Assembly: GCF_003610295.1 (NCBI RefSeq)
Contig: NZ_RAPV01000001.1
Location: forward strand, 1,550,001-1,614,000
DNA length: 64,000 nt
Source of the DNA: Paraburkholderia sp. BL23I1N1
GTDB lineage: Bacteria > Pseudomonadota > Gammaproteobacteria > Burkholderiales > Burkholderiaceae
Direction of reading: 5' to 3'
The translations under genes were made by a program, and so were the position numbers. The first letter of the stretch is position 1. The number at the start of each line of letters is the position of its first letter. The notes under the pieces are model-generated. The model did no database searches and had not been told where the DNA came from. It was given only the letters and a program-made list of their open reading frames with translations. Below are positions 41,949 through 50,513 of the stretch, in pieces.

Positions 41949-43535
41949 ATGGATCTGACCGATGCCGACCTGCCCGACGACGTTGATGCGCTGAAGGCGC
42001 TAGTGCGCGCGCATGCGGCGTCGGCTCATGCAAACGCGAAGCGGGTCGTTGAATTGCAGGACCAGCTCAGCTCCCGCGTGATCGAGATCGAACATCTGAA
42101 GCTGATGCTCGCCAAACTGCGCCGCATGCAGTTCGGTCGCAAGTCAGAGAAACTCGATCGTCAGATCGAACAGCTTGAGCTGCGACTTGAGGACCTGCAG
42201 GCCGATGAAGGTGCGGCCGCCCAGGCTGATTCGAAGAAGGCGCAACAACGCCGCGAGAGGGGCTGTCGCAAACCGCTGCCCGATCACCTCGAACGCAAAG
42301 AGTATGTGCATCGACCCATCGAGGAAAACTGCCCGGAATGCGGTGGCACACTCAACCCGCTGGGCGAAGACGTATCCGAACAGCTCGAATACGTGCGCGC
42401 ACACTTCCGCGTCATCCGTCATCGTCGCCCCAAATTCGCCTGTTCGTGCTGCGACTGTATCGTGCAGGCCGCAGCGCCGAGCCGGCCGATCGATCGTGGC
42501 CTGCCGGGTCCGGCTTTGCTCGCACACATCACGACATCGAAGTTCGCGTACCACATCCCGTTCTATCGCCAGTCCGTCATGTACGCGCGCGACGGCGTCG
42601 AGATCGAAGCGGGCACCATGGGCCACTGGCTGGGCAGTCTGAGATGGCTGCTCAACCCTCTGGTCGACGCGGTGCGCCGCCACGCGCTTGGTGGCGCCAA
42701 GATTCACGCCGACGACACCCCGCTGCCGGTGCTTGCGCCGGGCAATGGCAGGACGAAGACCGGCCGGCTCTGGGTGTACGTGCGCGATGATCGGCCCAGT
42801 GGTTCGGACGAAGCGCCAGCCGTCTGGTTTGCCTATACGCCAGATCGTCGCGGCGAACATCCACAACGTCACCTTGCCAACTTCACCGGCGTACTGCAGG
42901 CAGATGCGTTCGCCGGTTATGCAGATCTTTACCTCGGCGGTCAGATTCGCGAAGCAGCGTGCATGGCGCATGCACGTCGAAAGCTACATGATCTGCACGC
43001 TGTTCGGGCATCACCGATCACCAGTGAGGCACTCGAGCGCATCGGCGCACTCTATCGCATCGAAGAGCACATTCGTGGCAAGCCGCCTGAAGAACGACAG
43101 CGCGTTCGCCAGGAGAAGGCTGTGCACTACTCGATGACATGAAACGGTGGTTCCAGACGACGCTTCTCACACTCTCCGCGAATCGGACACCACCAAAGCG
43201 ATCCAGTATTCGTTGAATCGCTGGCCTGCGCTGGTCTATTACTGCAGTGATGGTCAGGCCGAGATTGACATCTGATTGCCGAGCGCGCATTGCGCGGCGT
43301 GGCAATCGGAAGACGGAACTTTTTATTTGCCGGTGCGGACTCAGGCGGAGAACGTGCAGCCGCGATGTACAGCCTGATCGGATCTGCCCGCATGAACGGC
43401 GTTGATCCCGAAGCCTACCTGCATTACGTCATCGAGCGCATCGCCGATCACCCAGTGAATCGCATCGACGAACTGTTACCCTGGAACGTCGCTCCTTTGC
43501 TGCCCGCCGCCTCACACATCGATCCCGTTCGCTAG
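41949..43535 (+). pseudogene. IS66 transposase TnpC, frameshifted
   Basis: The main frame (to 43142) has the N-terminal coiled coil with LAKLRRMQFGRKSEKLDRQI, the zinc-finger region ENCPECGGTLNPLG, and the DDE start KIHADDTPLPVLAPGNG. The frame is lost near 43118, and pieces of the expected C-terminus continue in other frames (DDMKRWF near 43135, then [20 protein letters not shown] from about 43270 to 43535). At least two frameshifts, so the element cannot move by itself. Confidence 0.88.
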
Positions 43536-44382
43536 CAGCCGATCCTCTCGCGCGTCAACAAAATCCGCGACGGTGTAGGTCCAATGCTTACTTGCTGACA
43601 ATGGGACTCACACCTCCATCGCATTTCAGGTGGGCCAGGCGGTCGACAATTTCCGGCTCGGCCAGCACCCAGCCTAGGCGAAGCCCGGGGCCTGAGATTT
43701 TGGAGAAGCTATGCACATTGATGATGTTGCCACCCGCCTGCAGAACCTCGGGTGACGCGCCATCGTAGGGCAACTCGCTATAAACCAGGTCCTGCACCAG
43801 CCGCACGCCGTTGCGGGACAGTAGAGCCTCCACCTCGACCATATGCCGGTGTGCAAAGTATCGTCCAGTCGGATTGTGGAACGCCGGAGTGGTGTAGTAC
43901 AACTTGGCTCGCCCCTTTGCGTGCAGCAATGCTTGTTCGAGCAGATCGAGGTCGACACCCAAGGAATCCGCACCTACTTGAACCACCGTCGCGCCCGCAA
44001 TAGAGAAAATGCGCAACGCGCCGAGATAGGACGGGTCTTCGGTCAGCACGACGTCTCCTGGGTCGATAAAAGCATCGGCGAGCAGTTGCAGGGCTTGTGA
44101 AGCGCCGTTCGTCAGAATGACATTGCCACGCGCCATCCGGTACCTTTGGCCAAGCTGTCCGCGCAGTTCGGGAAGGCCATGGGCGTCGGTGTACTGCGGT
44201 AGGTCGGAGATGCTGACGCCCGTCTCGACGGTAAGCGGGTCCGGCCATTGCAGGCGGGCGAACGTCAAAGGATCGGGAAGCCCATAGGCGAAGTTGACTG
44301 TGTCCTTGCCTGAGGTGTGGTCGAATACCCCATAACTGAGCGAAGTGCGACTGCGCATCGACATGACTGGCTCCATCGTTGG

Positions 44383-45966
44383 TTACGCGGCATCGACAGC
44401 GCGCTGGAAGCGCGATTGATATTGGCGGATGAACGAGTCGGCAATTGGCATTCCGAACGGCGGAAATTCGGCCGTTGCTCTGGGAGGCGTAGCCGATAGC
44501 GTGGCGTTTGCGCCGAGTGCCGGTGTCCAATTCTCGCCAAAGAACACGTTTCCATAGCGTTCGGCCAGCACTGGCATCACGGGATGGAGCATGCTCAGAA
44601 AGACGGATACGTGCACCGGCCGCCACGTTTCCGGGCTCGTGCCGAAGCCCGTCGCGACGAAGTATTCGTCAATCAGATCGAGGGCGTTCCAGAAGCGTAC
44701 CTGGTCCATCGCGGTGATATAACGTTGGACTATGTCGTCGTGCGCCGGCGTAAGACCGCTTCCATCGACATTCGCCGAGTGCAGTGAATCGCGGCGGAGG
44801 GCGCTTTCCCACGCAAGGATGTGCGAAGCCGACCGGATCAGTTCGCCGATCTGGAAATCGTTATTGTTGGTGCCGAACGGCTTGGCAATCCGAGCGAGCG
44901 CATAGCGCAACACACTCGGGTCGACCTGCCGGGATACTTCATCTGCCCAGAGTGCATGGTCGCGGCTAGTCGAGAATTTCTGGCCCTCCAATTTATAGAA
45001 GTCCTGGATCGAATGATTTGCCGGAAGCGGATAGCCACGCGCAAGCAGGCTGCCAGCCACGCCGATGGTGTAGTAGAAGCGGTTATCTTGGCCCATGAAA
45101 AACAGGAGGCGTGTATCGGGGTCGCGCATCACGGTGTCGTAGTTGACCTCGTCGCGCGCGCACTGCAAGCGGATCCCCGTCTCGAAACACCAAAGCCCTT
45201 CGAACCACGTCATCAATGTTTGCCCCGCAATTTTCGCGGGTGCTTCAAGTGTCACACCCCGGTCGAAAATGCGCGACATAGGCAGTGGCCGCAATTCGTC
45301 ACGCAACCATGCACGCGCTTTACGCTGGATCGTTTGATCCCATTCACTCCCCTTGATCGCATCGTCAAGCATGGCTGCCATGCGAGGAATGTCGAAAACA
45401 GCCTGTTCGATGGGGCGAAGCGATAGCGGTTTGCCGCACGACGTGTGGACTGGCGTTCGCAACTTCGAGTGCTGTTGCGCCAAACCGCAGTTTTCGCACA
45501 AGTTGCTGTCGGTGGACGCATCGCACGCGGGGCAGAGGCCGACGGCAAGCGAATCGGCCACGAACTCGTCACAGTTTTCGCAGTAGAGTTGATGGCCATT
45601 ACGCACATCAATGTAGCCTGCAGCTTCCAGCTCGCGAAAGATCTTCAGACTGTTCTGCTTATGCGTAGCGTCCGTTGTTCTGATGAAGACATCGGGCTCG
45701 ATGTGCATTGCCCGCAAGCAATCCGTTATCTCGTCAATATGCAACTGCGCGACTTGGTCAATCGGGCGACCGAGCTTGCGCGCCTTCACTACTGTGTAGG
45801 TGCCATGCTCGTCCGCACCTGTGACGTGGTAGGCGCGGTGACCTCTCATGCGTTGAAAGCGAACGAAAAGATCGGTGAGCAGATAGACCCCGCCAATATG
45901 GCCGAGATGCAGTTTTCCGTTCGGGCAGGGCGGTGCGGGGCAAACGAAAAAAGTGCGTGTGTTCAC
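44383..45966 (-). CDS. MetRS-like hydrazine synthetase subunit (class I aaRS fold)
   Basis: 527 residues built like methionyl-tRNA synthetase: HIGH-type HLGH at 20-23, TGADEHG at 49-55, paired zinc-knuckle cysteines (C129/C132, C145/C148, C157/C160), KMSKS-type KFSTS at 330-334 and a C-terminal helical domain. Start is GTG, one base after the cupin stop (TAA-C-GTG), so the two are co-translated. In characterised hydrazine synthetases a cupin and a MetRS-like domain are fused; the MetRS-like part activates an amino acid that is joined to an N-hydroxylated lysine. A housekeeping or resistance metG paralogue is the alternative, but the operon partners argue against it. Confidence 0.82.
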   Translation of the reverse strand: MNTRTFFVCPAPPCPNGKLHLGHIGGVYLLTDLFVRFQRMRGHRAYHVTGADEHGTYTVVKARKLGRPIDQVAQLHIDEITDCLRAMHIEPDVFIRTTDATHKQNSLKIFRELEAAGYIDVRNGHQLYCENCDEFVADSLAVGLCPACDASTDSNLCENCGLAQQHSKLRTPVHTSCGKPLSLRPIEQAVFDIPRMAAMLDDAIKGSEWDQTIQRKARAWLRDELRPLPMSRIFDRGVTLEAPAKIAGQTLMTWFEGLWCFETGIRLQCARDEVNYDTVMRDPDTRLLFFMGQDNRFYYTIGVAGSLLARGYPLPANHSIQDFYKLEGQKFSTSRDHALWADEVSRQVDPSVLRYALARIAKPFGTNNNDFQIGELIRSASHILAWESALRRDSLHSANVDGSGLTPAHDDIVQRYITAMDQVRFWNALDLIDEYFVATGFGTSPETWRPVHVSVFLSMLHPVMPVLAERYGNVFFGENWTPALGANATLSATPPRATAEFPPFGMPIADSFIRQYQSRFQRAVDAA

Positions 45967-45967
45967 G

Positions 45968-46297
45968 TTAGTCCCACCATATCGATAGAAATTTCAGGCT
46001 CGCCGCCGGATCGGCATTGCGAATCGCGTGCTCCTGGTTCGGCTCGATATAGAGCAGTGTTGAATCTGCGACTGGCCGCGCCTGACCATTCACCTCGAAG
46101 ACTCCCTTGCCTGAAATGAGTATCCACAGTTCATGCTCGGAATGGGAGTGCAGATCGACAGCGCCCGCCGGCACGACCTCAACAATCGACGTGCCGAACG
46201 CTGTTGTCAGGCCAGCCGGCAGATGTTCGAGCAGCCGGCAAACAAGAACGCCGTTTTCCGGCCGCATCGTGGATTGGTCAATCTGCTTTGTGTACAC
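45968..46297 (-). CDS. Zinc-type cupin, hydrazine synthetase subunit
   Basis: 109-residue single cupin. Motif 1 is intact (H50, H52, E56 in DLHSHSEHELWILISGKG) and motif 2 supplies H90 (PNQEHAIRN), a complete 3-His/1-Glu metal site. It ends SIWWD. In the Spb40/PyrN type of enzyme the zinc cupin carries out the N-N bond-forming rearrangement of an ester between N-hydroxylysine and an amino acid. GTG 46297 is chosen because GGAGG lies 6 bases upstream; ATG 46303 touches the GGAGG, and an earlier ATG overlaps the dioxygenase gene. Alone, a small cupin could do many things; the neighbours decide the call. Confidence 0.82.
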   Translation of the reverse strand: MYTKQIDQSTMRPENGVLVCRLLEHLPAGLTTAFGTSIVEVVPAGAVDLHSHSEHELWILISGKGVFEVNGQARPVADSTLLYIEPNQEHAIRNADPAASLKFLSIWWD

Positions 46298-46319
46298 GCA
46301 CATCCTCCGGTGAATTACA

Positions 46320-47099
46320 TCAGGTACGATAGAAAATGCCATTTGGCGGCTTCAGATCCTGGATATCCGATTCCTTGTCTTCGGGTGGGTTGTAGGCACG
46401 CTTCAGTTTGTTGTATTCCGTACGCGTGGGGCCACCAGTTGAGGCGCGCTGGAACACCAGATAGAGCGTACGGCGCGAACGATTGCTTTTGTTGGGCTGC
46501 GAATAGTGCGGCGCGTAGTCGTCGAAGACGAAGATGTCGCCGGCCTTCCAGGGCACGGGTTCCCACTTGAACGTCTCGGCCACCTCCGGATGAATCACGC
46601 CGCCGGCGTCCATCGGAAACACACCTTTCTGATGGTTGCCCGGACTGAAGAACAGGCCGCCGTTGTCCGGATCGGAATCGTCGATGCCGATGGCGACCAC
46701 GGCATGCACCATGCGTTGAGGAATATTGTGCGGGATGTGATAGATGTCCTGATGCGGACGATAGCCGCCGCTGTCCGGGTACTTGAAGATGAGCAGTTCC
46801 TTGAGCATGCGGGTATCTTCATCGAGAAGCGATTCGACGGCAGTCTGGATGCGCTTGTCGGCCAGCAACAGGTCGCGCAGTTCGTTGTTGAAATCCAAAA
46901 AGTTCTCTATCTTTGAAACGATCCTGCGGTCATCCTCGGTCTTCTCGAACCACATCATCCATTTGTTTTCGCTGATTTCCCAGCGCGAGACATCGTTGAC
47001 CAGAGCAGAAATCTTTTCGCGGGTGACCGGATCGAAAAAGCCCTCCACTTTTAGATATCCATCTTCGTGCCACTTGGATTTTTGCGTTTCATTCAGCAT
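46320..47099 (-). CDS. Phytanoyl-CoA dioxygenase (PhyH)-family Fe(II)/2OG oxygenase
   Basis: 259 residues. The iron ligands are visible: HxD in GYRPHQDIY (H116, D118) and distal His in DYAPHYSQ (H198), with R209/R210 in RSRRTLYLVF for 2-oxoglutarate. Such enzymes hydroxylate amino acids and other small substrates. ATG 47099 has GAGGTGG 5 bases upstream and is preferred to a TTG at 47132. It lies 40 bases after the MFS gene and 22 bases before the cupin start. Probably tailors the lysine-derived or hydrazine product; the exact substrate is unknown. Confidence 0.85.
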   Translation of the reverse strand: MLNETQKSKWHEDGYLKVEGFFDPVTREKISALVNDVSRWEISENKWMMWFEKTEDDRRIVSKIENFLDFNNELRDLLLADKRIQTAVESLLDEDTRMLKELLIFKYPDSGGYRPHQDIYHIPHNIPQRMVHAVVAIGIDDSDPDNGGLFFSPGNHQKGVFPMDAGGVIHPEVAETFKWEPVPWKAGDIFVFDDYAPHYSQPNKSNRSRRTLYLVFQRASTGGPTRTEYNKLKRAYNPPEDKESDIQDLKPPNGIFYRT

Positions 47100-47139
47100 A
47101 CGAACCACCTCGTTAAAGAACGGAGTTTTCAAGGAGAAG

Positions 47140-48381
47140 TCAGGCGGCGAAATGCACCTTCATGCGCATGACGCCGAGTAGCACCACATTAGCGAGTACG
47201 GCGCCTAGCAGGACGACGAGCATTGCATCGGCGCCGAAAACGTGAATCAGGGCGCCACATAGGAAAGGGCATCCGAACAGACCGATGAAATAGGCAAGCG
47301 TAAAGATTTGCGAAGTCACGGGCACCGAAACGCCGTGGTCTCCGGCGAGGTTCGCGGCCATGCCGTTCAGGGTCGAGTAGCTCAGTCCGTAGCCCGTGGC
47401 GAACAGCGCGGTAGCGACGATATAAAGCGTCGTGCTGCCGTGGTTCAACAGGAACAGTACGAGCGAGGCGCCGGTCAGCAAAAACAATACGAGCGCCAGT
47501 CGGTCGGGCTTGATACGTCCCATGGTTCTCGCGAGCGACAAGCGCAGTGCCACGCTGGTTGTCGTGAACGTCAGGAAGAACAGGTCTGGCCTGAGGTTAC
47601 GCGAGACGGCATAGGGTGTCTGGTAAGTCGCCAGCCCGGCGAAGACACAGGCTGCCAGTGCGATCATTGCGATCGGCACTGCTGTTCGTGCCGTGAGCAG
47701 GGCCAACGTGTCGGTCGCGGTAATGGCCACGCGCGTCATCGGCAAACAGGACCCATCCCTCATCGCCTCGCTGGCGATCTTGACGCAGACTGCCGCCACC
47801 GCGCATGCCGCAGCGAACAGAAGGTAGGCCAGCGCGATCGAGCCGGTATGTTGGGCGATCAGGCGGCTCAAAGGCGCCGCCATGCCTAGTCCGGCCATTT
47901 GCGTGCCGGAGACGAAGGTCAGGTACTGGATACGTGCGTCGGGGCACAGATGATGGATGATTTGCAGCGGCGCGAGTATGAAGAACACGGACCACCCAGC
48001 GCCCAACAGCAAACCGCCTGCATAGACGGCACGAATGTTTATTGGCGCAGCGGCTAAGCAGAGCATGCTGCCTGCCATGACGAGCGAGGCCAGGGCGATG
48101 GTCGGCATGACACCGATACGCTGGGCTATGCGCCCGGCTACGCAGCAGCAGATCATGGTCGAGACCATGCCGCTCGAAATCACGGCGCCGGCGACATCGC
48201 TCTTCATGCCTAGGGATTGCAGGTACTCGGGCAGGAGAAAACTCGTCCCGTACGAAGCGGCGATCACCAGTGACGCGATCAGAAACGGAATGAACGCCCG
48301 TAATTGCAGGGATGCCGGCAAGTGCTCGGGGTGCGAGATCGCACGCTTGCCAGTCGATAGATAAATGGAGGAGTCAGTCAT
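47140..48381 (-). CDS. MFS-family exporter
   Basis: 413-residue transporter with about 12 hydrophobic helices and a central loop near residue 190. The GRIAQRIGVMPTIALASL segment between helices 2 and 3 is the MFS motif A region. Start ATG 48381 lies 4 bases after the monooxygenase stop, so it belongs to the same operon. It most likely exports the cluster product or gives self-resistance. The longer upstream frame is antisense-free but non-homologous to MFS. Confidence 0.85.
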   Translation of the reverse strand: MTDSSIYLSTGKRAISHPEHLPASLQLRAFIPFLIASLVIAASYGTSFLLPEYLQSLGMKSDVAGAVISSGMVSTMICCCVAGRIAQRIGVMPTIALASLVMAGSMLCLAAAPINIRAVYAGGLLLGAGWSVFFILAPLQIIHHLCPDARIQYLTFVSGTQMAGLGMAAPLSRLIAQHTGSIALAYLLFAAACAVAAVCVKIASEAMRDGSCLPMTRVAITATDTLALLTARTAVPIAMIALAACVFAGLATYQTPYAVSRNLRPDLFFLTFTTTSVALRLSLARTMGRIKPDRLALVLFLLTGASLVLFLLNHGSTTLYIVATALFATGYGLSYSTLNGMAANLAGDHGVSVPVTSQIFTLAYFIGLFGCPFLCGALIHVFGADAMLVVLLGAVLANVVLLGVMRMKVHFAA

Positions 48382-48385
48382 CCGC

Positions 48386-49708
48386 TTACGCCACTGCCGG
48401 CCGGCGCGAGGCCTGAGCCGCGTCGCACAGTATTGATCCTGCTTCAGTCTCCTGATCCTCAAGGCTGTCGAGCAGTTGCCGGTCCGGAACATCCGGATAG
48501 AAGGCAAGACCCAGCAGACTGTTGATGATGCGACTGTTCCTGTACGCGACCAGCGAAAGATTGACGCTTTGCAGGCCATGCTGCACGCGGCTTTGGTTTT
48601 GCAGATACACGGGACCGGGCATTGGCGCATCGAAGCGCACGGCGTAATCGGGATCGAGCGTTGGCAGACCGTCTTCAAGGCTTGCGCCGTCGAGCAGCTT
48701 CTGAACGAATGGTAAATGGCGCGGCTGAAAACCGGTTGCCAGGATGATTCTGTCCGCGCTTATGCCGTTGCGCTGCGACGTGACCCGCGAGGTCAACCCG
48801 ATGTGCCAGCGACCGCTGCGGCGGGTGATCTCGTCCATTGTCACCGAAGGCAACAGACGAAAGCAGTCGGCTAGCGTGCCATGGACGCTGCGTTCGTACA
48901 ACGCTTCATAGAGCCGGTTGCACAGGCTGGCGGAGATGCCGTCGCTGGTGAGCTTTTCGCTTTCGACAATGGCCCTGCGCTGCTGGATCGGCAGCGTGTG
49001 AAAGCTTTGGCTATAACTGGGCATGTATGCTTCATTGACAAATGCGTTGTCGTCCATCGCAAACAGATTGGCGCGCGACGTCGCCCAAGTGATCTTGTCG
49101 GGACCTGACTCGGTCAGCATGTGCTCGACGACTTCCGCGCCGCTCTGCCCGCCGCCCACCACCAGCACATGTTCGTCTTCGCTGAAAGGTTTCCGGTTAA
49201 GGTAGTCGTCTACGTGATAGACCGTCTCGCCAACCACCTGCCGCGCACATGCCGGCACCTTGGGTTCGACGCCGACCCCGACCACTACCGCGCGCGCATG
49301 ATATGTGCGCGCGGTAGTGGTCACGCAATAGCCCTTATTGCAAGGCCTGATATCGATCACCTCCTCGCCAAATCGAAGCGTGTCCAGGCATTGCGCGACC
49401 CATTGGTAATAGTGGGTGAACTCACTTCGCGATGTGCTGTTTCCACTTTTATTCACGAAGCTGTACAGGCGTCGATGTACAGAGAGATAGTTGAGAAAGG
49501 AATATGGGCTTGTGGGATTTACCAAGGTCACACAATCCTTGAGCGGCGACACCTGGAGTTGACTTTGGGTCAGCATGAGCCCGGGATGCCAGGAGAATTC
49601 TATGCGCTTCTCAAAGAAGAGCGCTCGCAAACCGGTGGGCTGAATGAGCGCCGCGAGGCTTAAATTGAAGGGTCCAATACCAATACCGATGACGTCTAGC
49701 ATGTCCAT
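48386..49708 (-). CDS. L-lysine N6-/L-ornithine N5-monooxygenase
   Basis: 440-residue flavin N-hydroxylase of the IucD/SidA/PvdA family, first gene of the operon. FAD site GIGIGPFNLSLAAL (residues 8-21), NADPH site VVGGGQSGAE (183-192), the substrate region DDNAFVNEAYMPSY (219-232) and ATGFQPRHLP near 342 are all present. In siderophore clusters it makes hydroxamate precursors, but here there is no siderophore synthetase or acyltransferase; a cupin and a MetRS-like partner instead point to hydrazine formation. ATG 49708 or 49702 are both possible starts. Confidence 0.9.
   Translation of the reverse strand: MDMLDVIGIGIGPFNLSLAALIQPTGLRALFFEKRIEFSWHPGLMLTQSQLQVSPLKDCVTLVNPTSPYSFLNYLSVHRRLYSFVNKSGNSTSRSEFTHYYQWVAQCLDTLRFGEEVIDIRPCNKGYCVTTTARTYHARAVVVGVGVEPKVPACARQVVGETVYHVDDYLNRKPFSEDEHVLVVGGGQSGAEVVEHMLTESGPDKITWATSRANLFAMDDNAFVNEAYMPSYSQSFHTLPIQQRRAIVESEKLTSDGISASLCNRLYEALYERSVHGTLADCFRLLPSVTMDEITRRSGRWHIGLTSRVTSQRNGISADRIILATGFQPRHLPFVQKLLDGASLEDGLPTLDPDYAVRFDAPMPGPVYLQNQSRVQHGLQSVNLSLVAYRNSRIINSLLGLAFYPDVPDRQLLDSLEDQETEAGSILCDAAQASRRPAVA
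49281..49321. repeat. Near-perfect 41-base palindrome inside the N-hydroxylase gene
   Basis: Arms ACCACTACCGCGCGC (49281-49295) and GCGCGCGGTAGTGGT (49307-49321) are perfectly complementary, and the 11-base spacer pairs further except at its centre and one G-T pair. It encodes the stretch around TTTARTYHARAVVVG. Confidence 0.85.
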
Positions 49709-50160
49709 AGGAAGGTTGTTCCGCCGTTAGAGGGAAATGGGCCAGCCGATATAGTGCAGCGCAATTCCCGTGGACTAAGATTGAGGCGGTCGTACCGGCG
49801 TACTGCGTAGCCGATGCCCGCTGCAGGAAAACGAAAACCGTAGATGACGATCGCTTTTCTTCCCAATGGCATTCTGACCAGCACTATGCTTGGTTTGACA
49901 TTACCTCGGGCCGCCTGAGTGAATCATACGAGGAATTGAGAAGCTGAACACTTTGAATATACGCAAACCTTGCGGTGCGTCAATTGTCCACGCGGCGTTG
50001 TCGGATTCAGACGCCGGATCACCCGCAGTCCAAAGAGAGAGTTGTCACGCTGCTCAGTGGTTCGGATAACATCCGGGACTCAGAACATCGAATCTGTCTA
50101 TCGTGGTCATCGCTTGCGGCGATCGTCATCAATCGCGTCGTGCGATGGTGAGGTTGGCTG
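49709..50160. promoter_or_regulatory. Upstream region of the hydrazine-type operon
   Basis: About 450 bases of lower GC content without a gene. It should hold the operon promoter. I searched for a nod box (NodD site) and found none, and no reliable -35/-10 pair. Confidence 0.4.
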
Positions 50161-50195
50161 AAAAAGTGGACGCCAACATTCCGTAAAATTGAGGA

Positions 50196-50513
50196 ATGGA
50201 GGTATTGATGAACCGAATCCCCAAGGCTGTGTACACGAAGGAATTTCGTGAAGAGGCAGTAAAGCTGGTAATAGCCGATTGCCTCGGCGTCTTCGAAGCC
50301 GCGTATCGATTGTCAATTTCGATGAAGACATTAGCAAACTGGGTTCGTGCTGCAAAGGATGGCAAGCTGGAGAATGTTGGGCAGCATCAGAGACCACTGA
50401 CGGAGGTCGAGGCCGAGCCGGGGCGGGGCGGGTCAAGCGGGAATTGGCCGAAGTAAAAATGGAGCGCGATTTATTGAAAAAAGTTCGTAACGTGTGTGCT
50501 ATGAAAGCTGTTT
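50196..50513 (+). pseudogene. IS3-family OrfA remnant
   Basis: HTH protein start (RIPKAVYTKEFREEAVKLVI, then SISMKTLANWVRAAKDGKLE), followed by a frameshift near 50423 and the zipper end LAEVKMERDLLKK in another frame. The upstream TGGACGCCAACATTCC stretch looks like the element end. No OrfB follows; the group II intron region starts instead. Confidence 0.8.

Larger units (their letters stand above)
41048..43591 (+). mobile_element. IS66-family insertion sequence inside the aminotransferase gene
   Basis: 2544-base element starting GTAAGCATCTGATTTGTACC and ending with the inverted ...CCAATGCTTAC. Flanked by identical 8-base duplications TTGCTGAC at 41040-41047 and 43592-43599, the size expected for IS66. 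Contains tnpA, tnpB and a decayed tnpC. Confidence 0.93.
39485..44364 (-). pseudogene. PLP aminotransferase split by IS66 and IS5 insertions
   Basis: Class I/II aminotransferase and last gene of the hydrazine-type operon. Part 1 (44364-43592) holds the fold with TTPAFHNPTGRYF (Asn 164), Asp 192 in VQDLVYSELPY and the PLP Lys 222 in NVHSFSKISGPGLRLGW. Part 2 (41039-40759) continues VSNMALALLQSSSLDAHVEH to GPCGAARVRL. Part 3 (39588-39485) ends SFSYLQPRLIERGLAQIDD and a TAG stop. Leaving out both elements and one copy of each target duplication gives 1158 bases, 385 residues, in one frame. The start is ATG 44364 (GGAG 6 bases upstream); ATG 44376 is an alternative. Without repair only the N-terminal 250 or so native residues are made. 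Confidence 0.9.

Noticed and set aside
44383..45966. MetRS-like gene as the housekeeping or antibiotic-resistant metG
   Set aside because: It is co-translated with a cupin and lies in an operon with an amino-acid N-hydroxylase; a resistance metG would not need these partners. Kept only as an alternative.
48386..49708. N-hydroxylase as part of a hydroxamate siderophore cluster
   Set aside because: No NRPS, IucA/IucC-type synthetase, acyltransferase or TonB receptor is present.
49709..50160. Possible nod box upstream of the operon (also looked for at 57192-57580 and 61785-61968)
   Set aside because: No stretch on either strand matches the NodD-site pattern by eye; only loose fragments.
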